Below the pieces are notes generated by a model. It was not told where the DNA came from. It saw only the letters and a list, made by a program, of their open reading frames with translations, and made no database searches. This document shows, one piece after another, positions 1-7,900 of a stretch of 64,000 nt of DNA (positions are counted from its first letter, which is position 1; each line of letters opens with the position of its first letter). Source of the stretch: an uncultured Bacteroidia bacterium (GTDB lineage: Bacteria; Bacteroidota; Bacteroidia; Bacteroidales; F082); NCBI GenBank assembly GCA_902786745.1, contig CADADR010000002.1:310001-374000 (forward strand), read 5' to 3'. The position numbers and the translations under genes were made by a program.

Positions 1-1766
1 CCGCCCGTACCACTGGCCGATGAGGTCATGAACTTGAAGATCTTCTCCAGTTTCTTCTCACCGATACCCATGCCGTTGTCGCTAACCTCAATCCAGATGC
101 GGCCGCCCTTATCCTCCGCCTTCACGCTGACCTCGCCGTCGGGATAGGAAAACTTCACCGCGTTGCTGAGCAGGTTCTGCATGACGATGCGCACCACGTT
201 GACGTCGTCGTGAGCCATCATCGTTTTCGGCACCACATTGCTGACCTTGAGCGATTTGGCGGCAATGGTCATCTCCTGCTCCCTAACGCATTCATCCACC
301 AGTTCTGAGAGTTTGAAGTCAACAGGTTCGACCTTGCTGTTCTCCAGCTCGCCCTTCACCCACTGGATGATGTTCTCCATCCGGTCGTTCAACGCCTCCG
401 ATGAGGTGCGTAGCATGACCATCTTGGCCTTGCGGTCGGTCTCAGCCATGCCATCGTAGTTGTCGGTCAAGTCGCGCATCACCTGGCACATCGCCCCCAC
501 AGGTGTCCTCACGTCGTGCGACACAATGGAGAGCAGACGGTCCTTGGTGGCGTTGAGGTGGGCCAACTCTTCGGCGCGTTTCTTACGGATCTGCGCCAAA
601 CGATACCAAATAAAGGCGATGAGCAGCAAAAGCGCTGCGACGATAGCCAAAACGATGACATACATCCTGTTGCGTTTTGATTTTTCCAGCTCCATCGCCA
701 ACGCGTGTTCTTTCTCTTGTGTGGCATAACGCACCTGATAGTCGCGAATGAGTTGCTGCTGTGTCTCGTTGAAGACGGAGTCTTTCATCATCATGCTCCG
801 CTTATAGTATTCCAAAGCCAGCTTGGGATTTCTCTCACGTTCGGCCTGATAGGCAGCTTCAAGCGCCTCTTGCAGCAGCTCGTCGAAATGGTTTTCGTCT
901 GCCATCACAATGGCTTTGGCGAAGTCGCCTTGCTGAAGATAGATGCTGGTTTCCAAAAACGTCTCGCCGTTTTCCTTCGCGATGCTCAATGCCTCATCCA
1001 TCAAAGCGGCACTCTCGTCGTTGCGACCGACGATGCGATAGGCCTTCGAAAGCGCCATCAACCTGTTGATGATCTTATGCGGGGTGTCCTGGTATTTCCT
1101 TGACAATTCCAGCGATGGCTCAGCAAAATCCACAGCCTCCGGGTTGTTTTGCGCAATGCGCACCTCAGCCAGGTTTTGGTAATATGTGGCCAAGTCAAGG
1201 TTGGATGCCGTGTCGGCAGGATCGACGGTGCCAAGCATGTTGATGCATTTGCGGTACATCTCCTCTGCCGTTTCCAGTTCGCCCATACTGAGATGGATCT
1301 CCGCAATGTTGTTGATGACATAGCGCTTGTTGACCTCGGCCATCTCGCCACCGATCTGATCCATGAGCTCGTTGCAACGGTTATAGCATTCGATGGCTTT
1401 GTCCAATTGGCCGAGACGCTGGTAGGCATTGGCCAGGGTCATGGTGCAGCCCGCCTCGTTGAAAGGGTCGTCGATCTTGTTGTAATGTGCAATGCCCTCT
1501 TCGGAATACTGCACCACATGCTGGAAGTCGTTGTTGTTGAAGAAATGGAGGATCATCGTGCGCAGCACCTTCAACTTGATCTCGTCCTTATCGGTGTCGG
1601 CATCGAAGTTAGGCTCACGACCTATGGTTTCGTCGATGGCCAGGGCGGCACGATAGGCCACCTCTCCCCTGTTGTCCTCAAACACTCGGTAGAGGCTGTC
1701 GAGGTCTTGCGCCGTAGCAACAAGGCACGCCCATAGCATACCTATTATTAAAACTATCTTTTTCAT
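1..1766 (-). CDS. TPR-containing sensor histidine kinase, C-terminus cut by the window edge
   Basis: Reading the minus strand from the ATG at 1766 gives an unbroken frame to base 1. It starts with a signal peptide (MKKIVLIIGMLWACLVATAQ), followed by about 300 residues of helical tetratricopeptide-like repeats that should lie in the periplasm. One transmembrane helix follows at about residues 365-388, then a coiled linker and a HisKA domain with the H-box SHDVRTP (His417). The HATPase domain shows an N-box (NLLSNAVKFSYPDG), a G1 box (DNGMGIG) and the F-box start (FKFMTSSASGTG), where the window ends. This is the usual Bacteroidetes architecture in which periplasmic TPRs sense a ligand or protein and the kinase phosphorylates a response regulator, which is not visible here. 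The ATG overlaps the aroK stop by one base (TGATG), so the two are translationally coupled and belong to the rSAM/lipoprotein operon. The class is certain; the signal sensed is unknown. Confidence 0.93.
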   Translation of the reverse strand, partial: MKKIVLIIGMLWACLVATAQDLDSLYRVFEDNRGEVAYRAALAIDETIGREPNFDADTDKDEIKLKVLRTMILHFFNNNDFQHVVQYSEEGIAHYNKIDDPFNEAGCTMTLANAYQRLGQLDKAIECYNRCNELMDQIGGEMAEVNKRYVINNIAEIHLSMGELETAEEMYRKCINMLGTVDPADTASNLDLATYYQNLAEVRIAQNNPEAVDFAEPSLELSRKYQDTPHKIINRLMALSKAYRIVGRNDESAALMDEALSIAKENGETFLETSIYLQQGDFAKAIVMADENHFDELLQEALEAAYQAERERNPKLALEYYKRSMMMKDSVFNETQQQLIRDYQVRYATQEKEHALAMELEKSKRNRMYVIVLAIVAALLLLIAFIWYRLAQIRKKRAEELAHLNATKDRLLSIVSHDVRTPVGAMCQVMRDLTDNYDGMAETDRKAKMVMLRTSSEALNDRMENIIQWVKGELENSKVEPVDFKLSELVDECVREQEMTIAAKSLKVSNVVPKTMMAHDDVNVVRIVMQNLLSNAVKFSYPDGEVSVKAEDKGGRIWIEVSDNGMGIGEKKLEKIFKFMTSSASGTG

Positions 1767-2275
1767 CAGAGAATGTCTTTTATGGCTTCCATCAGGCTCT
1801 CAATGTCAAAGTCTTCCGACTTAGCGGTGATGCGAGCCTGCTCGTAGAATGGCAGACGCGAAGCATAATGCTGGTTGACGAACTCTGTCAACTCCTCTTC
1901 ACTTTTGCCTTCCACCAATGGGCGTTTGTGTCGCGAATGGATGACGCGGTCGACGGCGGCTTGCGGGCTGATGCGCAAGAAGACGGTCAGGCCATGTTGG
2001 TTCATCCAGTCCATATTGTCGAAAAAACACGCCGTGCCACCTCCTGTCGATACTACCACATGGTCGAGGCTCTCGGTGGCTTTCAGCACCTCCGACTCCA
2101 GTTTGCGGTAAAGCGGCTCGTCATATTTGTTGAAGAAGTCGTTGACAGAGATCTTGTATTTTTCCTCGAACAGGGCATCGGTGTCGACCACCTCCCAGCC
2201 CATACGTTGGGCGAGACGGCGCGCAGCAGTAGTCTTGCCCGCACCCATGTAGCCGACGATGTAGATCCTATCCAT
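1766..2275 (-). CDS. aroK: shikimate kinase
   Basis: This cytoplasmic enzyme phosphorylates shikimate at the 3-hydroxyl with ATP, the fifth step of the chorismate pathway. The 169-residue length is typical. The P-loop GYMGAGKTT lies at residues 8-16. The shikimate-binding aspartate is in VDTDALFE (about residue 34), the STGGGTA substrate loop is near residue 77, and the lid-region arginine is in RHKRPLVEG near residue 115. Its start overlaps the end of the upstream radical SAM gene by 8 bases and its stop shares a base with the kinase start, so the four minus-strand genes form one tight operon. The link between aroK and the radical SAM gene looks positional rather than functional. Confidence 0.96.
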   Translation of the reverse strand: MDRIYIVGYMGAGKTTAARRLAQRMGWEVVDTDALFEEKYKISVNDFFNKYDEPLYRKLESEVLKATESLDHVVVSTGGGTACFFDNMDWMNQHGLTVFLRISPQAAVDRVIHSRHKRPLVEGKSEEELTEFVNQHYASRLPFYEQARITAKSEDFDIESLMEAIKDIL

Positions 2276-3341
2276 TGATCATATTGTATTGACAAATCTG
2301 CAGTTTTCCGTCGCCGTCGCGCAGGTGCATGCCGTTGCCTTGGCAATAGCGCCACATCTTGCATTTGGCACATTGGTCGGTCTTCATCCACTTACGGTCA
2401 CGGTAGACCTGGAATTGGTTTTGCCACACATCCCAGAAGCTGTCCTTGTAGATATTGCCTTGATGGTAGTCGCTACGGATGCTGAGGCAGCCCGAGATGG
2501 AGCCGTCGGCCAGCACCGAGGCGATGTTGATGCCAGCGCTGCACGAATAATAATGGTTGCGCACCTCGCCCTCATAGGGTCCGAGAAAGCCGTCGCAGCC
2601 ATAGTCGGCACGTATCTTGCCCTGCAGGCGCGTCGCCTTGATAAACTCCATCAACTCGCGAAACTGCTCGTTGCTGAGCTTGAAGTCAGGCTCGTCGGCA
2701 GCGCGGCCGAAGGGGAACACCGTGAACAGACGCCAACGGCGGATGCCCAACGAGATCAGGAAGTCACGAAACTCGGGCAGGTATTTGATGGTGCGTCGGT
2801 TGACGCAGGTGATGACATCCCAAGTGAGACCAGGGTGTTGTTTCATCGCCTCCACGGCACGCAAAACATTTTTATAACTGTTGGGGTTGCCGCGCATCCA
2901 GTTGTGATCTTCCTCGAAGCCATCGAAGCTGACGGCGATGGACTGCAATCCCGCTGCGATGAACTCATCGAGTTTCTCAGCCGTAAGCAGCATGCCGTTA
3001 CACACCATACCCCACACGAAGCCACGTTTGCTGATCTCGGCACCGCAGCAGGCCAAGTCGGGGCGCACGGTCGGCTCGCCTCCCGTGGTAATGACCATCA
3101 CCTTGGAGGGATCCATGTGGGCACGCACTTCATCGAGCACCTTAAGAAAATCAGCCAGCGGCATGTCGTCTTTCTCGGAGAGCATACGACAGTCGGAGCC
3201 GCAATGGCGGCAGTTGAGGTTACAGCGCAAGGTGCACTCCCAGAAAAGCTGGTGCAACTCATGCTCTTCGATGCGCTGTTGCAGCACCGCGTGATTGATC
3301 TCGAGCATCACGCGTTTATGGAAACCGAGGCGTTTCGTCAT
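2268..3341 (-). CDS. radical SAM/SPASM enzyme of the rSAM/lipoprotein system (TIGR04133-like)
   Basis: The protein has 357 residues. The radical SAM cluster motif is C40-x3-C44-x2-C47 (RCNLNCRHC), followed by the SAM-binding TTGGEPT motif near residue 86. The C-terminal third carries SPASM-type cysteines: SCSAG, then SGCLS, then the cluster CAKCKMWRYCQGN, and a last Cys near the end, enough for auxiliary Fe-S clusters as in peptide-modifying enzymes. From memory, this combination next to a small lipoprotein matches the TIGR04133/TIGR04134 rSAM/lipoprotein system of Bacteroides and Prevotella, whose chemistry is not established. The next upstream gene (27 bp away) encodes the lipoprotein with repeated Y-G-x-P motifs, the likely substrate. 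Post-translational modification of that lipoprotein is inference. Confidence 0.9.
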   Translation of the reverse strand: MTKRLGFHKRVMLEINHAVLQQRIEEHELHQLFWECTLRCNLNCRHCGSDCRMLSEKDDMPLADFLKVLDEVRAHMDPSKVMVITTGGEPTVRPDLACCGAEISKRGFVWGMVCNGMLLTAEKLDEFIAAGLQSIAVSFDGFEEDHNWMRGNPNSYKNVLRAVEAMKQHPGLTWDVITCVNRRTIKYLPEFRDFLISLGIRRWRLFTVFPFGRAADEPDFKLSNEQFRELMEFIKATRLQGKIRADYGCDGFLGPYEGEVRNHYYSCSAGINIASVLADGSISGCLSIRSDYHQGNIYKDSFWDVWQNQFQVYRDRKWMKTDQCAKCKMWRYCQGNGMHLRDGDGKLQICQYNMING

Positions 3342-3368
3342 GGTTTCAGCAATAAAGAGACGTTGTCA

Positions 3369-3881
3369 TCACGGCACCGGAACGCCATAGAGGGCTTCCA
3401 CTTTGCCGTCGTTGATCTTTGAGCCTTCCGCCTTTTCAAGTTCGCGGAGCTCCTTGCGGACCGCTTCCAGTTCATCCCTCATGCGACGCGTCTCCTTGCC
3501 GTATTCCTCGAGGACCTCGGGCGAGCCATAGACGCAAGCGCCTTCGCGGCGTTGCAAGGCAGCCTGAAGGTTGGCGATACGTTCCTGCAAAGCCACACGC
3601 TGTGCGCTCTTCTCCAGATCCACCTCTTCGCCAAGCTGGGCGTTGATGGTGTCGAGTCGGCTCTGCATACGCAGGTTTTCCAACTTATAGTTGGCGATGA
3701 TCTCAGGCGAGCCATAGACGGCAGCGCCCTCGCGACGCGTCAGAATCTCTTGGATGGAATCGCGCTCTTTGACAAGTTGCTTGCGTTCCTTGCGCGTCAA
3801 GCCGTTCTGTGTGCAACAGGCAGCCAAGAATGCCAGGCCCGACAAGGCGCCAATCCAAACCGTTCGAACTACTTTCTTCAT
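3369..3881 (-). CDS. putative lipoprotein partner of the radical SAM enzyme, with repeated Y-G-x-P motifs
   Basis: The protein has 170 residues. A lipoprotein signal peptide ends in the lipobox LAAC (Cys22). The rest is charged, helical coiled coil interrupted by two near-identical motifs, RREGAAVYGSPEI (49-61) and RREGACVYGSPEV (111-123), about 62 residues apart. The protein ends in a third variant, ALYGVPVP (163-170). The Y-G-x-P core is what I recall as the shared signature of radical-SAM-associated lipoproteins (TIGR04134). Strict conservation of a short core between variable coiled-coil segments is what one expects of modification sites, by analogy with RiPP cores. It is the first gene of the operon, with a promoter at 3905-3912. 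The lipoprotein call is strong; its role as substrate is inferred. Confidence 0.85.
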   Translation of the reverse strand: MKKVVRTVWIGALSGLAFLAACCTQNGLTRKERKQLVKERDSIQEILTRREGAAVYGSPEIIANYKLENLRMQSRLDTINAQLGEEVDLEKSAQRVALQERIANLQAALQRREGACVYGSPEVLEEYGKETRRMRDELEAVRKELRELEKAEGSKINDGKVEALYGVPVP

Positions 3882-3904
3882 AATTATGAATTGTTATAAC
3901 GCTG

Positions 3905-3912
3905 CAAAGATA
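3905..3912 (-). promoter_or_regulatory. Bacteroidetes -7 promoter element for the rSAM/lipoprotein operon
   Basis: On the minus strand the sequence reads TATCTTTG, a perfect match to TAnnTTTG, 23 bases upstream of the lipoprotein start. No clean -33 TTTG was found at the ideal spacing. Confidence 0.65.
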
Positions 3913-3951
3913 ACAATAAAATTTGAGGCACGGTTTTTGCAGCTCTATTTT

Positions 3952-3982
3952 TTTGTTGGCATTAAGAAAAGTGCTATTTTTG
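3952..3982 (+). promoter_or_regulatory. Bacteroidetes promoter for the small barrel protein gene
   Basis: A -33 TTTG (3952-3955) is followed after 19 bp by a -7 TATTTTTG (3975-3982). It is divergent from the rSAM operon promoter. The predicted transcript has a leader of about 50 bases with no Shine-Dalgarno sequence, as is usual in this phylum. Confidence 0.75.
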
Positions 3983-4038
3983 CAGCTGAAATGAAAAGAG
4001 AAAACAAAATCAAATAATAACCTTTAAAAACTAAAGCA

Positions 4039-4656
4039 ATGAAGAAATTATTTGCAATCGTGGCTCTCGTAGCCTCCATGTTCGTTGCCGGAAATGTGCA
4101 GGCACAATCAATGATTTACGCAGGTTATGCTCCTGAATCGTTCATCCAAACCGTGGGCAGCAGCACCTCTACTACCAACTATCAAGGTTTCTGCTTTGGT
4201 TTCACCCAGAACTTCGGCCTCTCGAAAGGCATTGGTGTTGCTGCTGGTGCTGATCTCCGCATGAACAAGAGAAGTGGTCAAAGTTCTCTTTGGATCCTCC
4301 AAGGATCGGTAAGTGAGACCCAAGTTCTTGTTGACGTCCCAATTCTGTTCAATTATGGCATCAACATCAACCGCGACGTTACCATTACTCCTTTTATTGG
4401 CCCGATGGCAAGTTTGGCATTGGTTGGCCAAACCAAAGGTACTGACCCTATTTTTGGTGAGAACACTAGTAATTGGTATGGCGACAACAGCACATGGAGC
4501 CGTTTCAACCTCTATGGCGTGTTGGGTGTCAACTTGCAGTTCAGCCAATTCAACCTGTTTGGTGGCTATCGTCTCGGTCTAATCGACCTCAACTCAAACA
4601 ACAATATCACTCTGAAGACCAATGGCCTCTTTGTTGGCCTTGGCTTCGCCCTCTAA
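4039..4656 (+). CDS. outer-membrane beta-barrel protein, small
   Basis: The protein has 205 residues. A cleavable signal peptide ends near VQAQS. The rest alternates polar and hydrophobic residues in short strands rich in Gly, Asn, Ser and aromatics, and it ends in an aromatic-hydrophobic strand (GLFVGLGFAL), as in 8-stranded outer-membrane barrels. No enzyme motif is visible. It is a monocistronic unit with its own promoter (3952-3982) and a strong intrinsic terminator (4683-4711). It is probably a small structural or adhesive barrel; the specific function is unknown. Confidence 0.8.
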   Translation: MKKLFAIVALVASMFVAGNVQAQSMIYAGYAPESFIQTVGSSTSTTNYQGFCFGFTQNFGLSKGIGVAAGADLRMNKRSGQSSLWILQGSVSETQVLVDVPILFNYGININRDVTITPFIGPMASLALVGQTKGTDPIFGENTSNWYGDNSTWSRFNLYGVLGVNLQFSQFNLFGGYRLGLIDLNSNNNITLKTNGLFVGLGFAL

Positions 4657-4682
4657 TTAGAAACAAAACACCTTTTCATAGA

Positions 4683-4711
4683 AGAGACGCTTTCGGGCGT
4701 CTCTTTTTTTT
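4683..4711 (+). terminator. intrinsic terminator after the barrel gene
   Basis: AGAGACGC (4683-4690) pairs with GCGTCTCT (4697-4704) around a 6-base loop, followed by an uninterrupted T run. Confidence 0.9.
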
Positions 4712-4728
4712 GTCCTTCCAGGACAACG

Positions 4729-4774
4729 TTTTCAACAACCGTTGTTGAAAAACCTGTTGATAAAATGTTGAAAA
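4729..4774. repeat. phased cluster of DnaA-box-like 9-mers
   Basis: Four related 9-mers lie in 46 bp of AT-rich intergenic DNA: TTTTCAACA (4729-4737, reverse orientation), TGTTGAAAA (4743-4751), TGTTGATAA (4755-4763) and TGTTGAAAA (4766-4774). The last three are spaced 12 and 11 bp apart, about one helical turn. TGTTGATAA differs from the DnaA box TGTGGATAA at one base. The first two also form an 11-bp inverted repeat with a 1-base centre. This could be an origin-associated DnaA cluster or the operator of another regulator. The rest of 4712-4902 contains only a small TGTCCT/AGGACA hairpin (4711-4725) and AT-rich sequence upstream of the next gene. Confidence 0.45.
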
Positions 4775-4902
4775 CTAATCGCGTGGCATCAGCGTCCATT
4801 TTGGAGTTATTCCTAATTTTGACACCTTGTTTAATATAGGGTTATGCGCCCTTATTGTATTGTATTAAATCATTAAGTATCAAATAATTAAACATTTTTC
4901 AA

Positions 4903-7900
4903 ATGAAACACAAACTAACTTTTTTGTTGACGGCGTTTTTGCTGTTGGTCATGAATGCAATTACCGCATTTGGCCAAGACAACTACGTTAAGGTAACTTC
5001 CGCTCCAGCAAGTTGGGAAGGAGAATACCTTCTAGTTTATGATTTTGACGCCACTACTGCCTATTCATGGACAGGCGTTGATGCAGCAAATTGCTATGTT
5101 GAATTGACAAACTCAAACGGCACCATCACAGCTTCCAACGTTGTGACAATCACAATTGAAGCAATGACGGATGGTTATTCCATTAAAGTCAACGGCGGGA
5201 CAAACGACGGCAAATACATTTACGGCCAGTCTAGTAGCAACACTATAAAGTTTGGCACTTCACCCTCACTCAACACGCTTGAATGTGAAAGTGACGGCGT
5301 GAAAATAACATCAAACACTTCTGTGATGCGATTCAATAGTGCGAACAACAATTTGAGATTCCGCTACTTTAAGTCAAGCTCTTACTCAAACCAGCAACCT
5401 GTACAACTCTATAAAAAAGATGATGGTGGTGGTCAACAGCAAGAAACCGTGGCCACCCCGACGTTCAACCCTGCAGAAGGCACTTATTACGAGCCACAAT
5501 CGGTGAGCATCAGCTGTGCCACCGACGGCGCCACCATCTGCTATACCACTGATGGCACCGAGCCGAACGAAAACAGCTCGCAATACAGCGTGCCGCTGAC
5601 CATCAGCGAGACCACGACCCTGAAGGCCAAGGCCTTCAAGAGCAGCTATACCGCCAGCGCTGTCGCCACGGCCACTTATACTTTCCCCGAACTGATTACT
5701 ATTGCCGAAGCCAAGGCTTTAGCCAATAACGCATATGCCTTAGTACAAGGCGTGGTTACGTTCATCGACGGAAAAAACGTATATGTTCAAGATCCCACAG
5801 GAGGTATCGATTTATACCTCAATGCGAACGCTTCTGGTGTTGCTTTAGGTGATGAGGTTAAAGCCTATGGTAAGAAGACTGTTTTTAATGGTCTCATTGA
5901 ACTCACTGGAATCAACCAAAATAGCAGTGCTTTTAGCATCCTCTCTTCAGGTAACGAACTGCCTTTGGCCGTGAAGACCATCGCCGAAATCCTTGCAGGC
6001 GGAGCAGATGCCTTGCAATGCACCCGCGTGAAAGTTGAAGCCGCCACCATTGGCGCCATCAACACCAGTGGTAACACGCCTTTGACACAAGGCGAAAGCA
6101 GCACCAACATCTACAAGGTGCCTGCCTTAACGGGCATCGAGGAAGGCAATGTCGTTGACGTCATCGGCGTGATTGGTTACTACAACGCACCACAGCTGCG
6201 TGTAGCCCTGGCATCCGACGTCGTGCTCCATGTCGAGCTCAACCCCGAGATCACCGTCTCCGTCACCGAGCTGACTGACTTCCGTTACATGGTGGGCAAC
6301 GGCCCTTCGGCATCCAAGAACTTCACCATCAGCGGTACCGACCTCGCCGATGACGTCACTTTGACGGCTCCCACCAACTATGAGCTGACCCTCAGCCCCG
6401 ACAACGGCTATTTCGACAGCGACGAGGTCTCACCCGTCAGCGGCACCTTAGCCGAGATCACGATCTACGTCCGTCTGAAAGCCGGCTTGGAAGTGGGCAA
6501 CTATAGCGGCAATGTCACCATCACCAGCGGCGACATCACCAAGACCATCGCCCTGAGTGGCACCGTCGACGCCCTGCCCGTGGCCGCCGCCCCGACCTTC
6601 TCGCCCGTGGCCGGCACCTATATGTCCGAACAGAGCGTGACCATCAGCTGCGAGACCGCCAACGCCGCCATCTATTACACCCTCGACGGCAGCGACCCCA
6701 CCGAGAACAGCACCTTATACAGCGCACCCATCACGGTGAGCGAGACCACCACCATCAAGGCCATCGCCATCGCCTCGGGCTACGACAACAGCACCATCGC
6801 CGAGGCCACCTATACCATCAACGAGGTTATCACCATCGCTGAAGCGCGCGCCTTGGAAAACAACGCCTACGCCTGCGTGGAAGGTACCGTCATCTTCATC
6901 GACGGCCGCAACATCTACATCCAAGACGAGACCGCAGGCATCGACCTCTACCTCAACGCCAACACCGTCCCTAGTGCCCTCGCCATCGGCAACAACGTGC
7001 GCGCCTACGGTAAGCATGCCGTCTACAACGGCCTTGTCGAGCTGAGCGGCATCAACGGCGGCAATGCCAACGCCTTTGCCATCCTTTCTTCAGGCAACGA
7101 GTTGCCCCTGGCCATCCAGACCATCGAAGCCATCAACAGCGACTATAGCGGCGACAACCTGCTGCAAGCCACCCGCGTGAAGATCGAGAACGCCACCATT
7201 GGCGCCATCAACACAAGCGGCACTACCGTCATCAGCCAAGACGGCAACGACCTCAACATCTACCGCATCCCCACCGTGGAAGGCATGATGGAAGGCGACC
7301 TGGTGACCGTGACCGGCATCATCAGCTGCTACAACGCCCCGCAACTGCGTGTGGTCAGCGCCGACGACATCGAGTTCACACACCGTCCGGTGCTCAGCGT
7401 TAACCCGTCTACGCTCACTGGATTCACCTACGAGTTTGAGGATGGCGGCCCGTCAGAGATCCAATACTTCGAAGTCAGCGGCGATTACCTGACCCACAAC
7501 GTCAGCGTCTATCCCTCCGAGAGCTTCGAGGTCTCGACACAGCCCGTAAATATGTTCCGTCCCGAGAACCCTGCCATGATCTTCATCCCGGGTTCCGGTC
7601 ATTTCTACGACATCAAGATCTACATCCGTCTGAAGGCGGGTCTTGAAGTGGGCACCTACAACGAGCAAATCGCCATCGCCTCAGAAGAGGCCGACACTAT
7701 CTATGTCAGTGTCACCGGCATCGTCACAGGCGATGCTCCTACCCCTCCCACTCCCACCGAAGGCGAATATGTCCGCATCAGCGACCTGAGCAGCCTCACC
7801 GATGGTGCCTATGTCATCGTGGCCGCCCGCTTCGACGAGAATGCCTCCGACTACTACGCCATGACCGCTGCCTCGTCGGGTAAGCCCACTGGCGTGCTCT

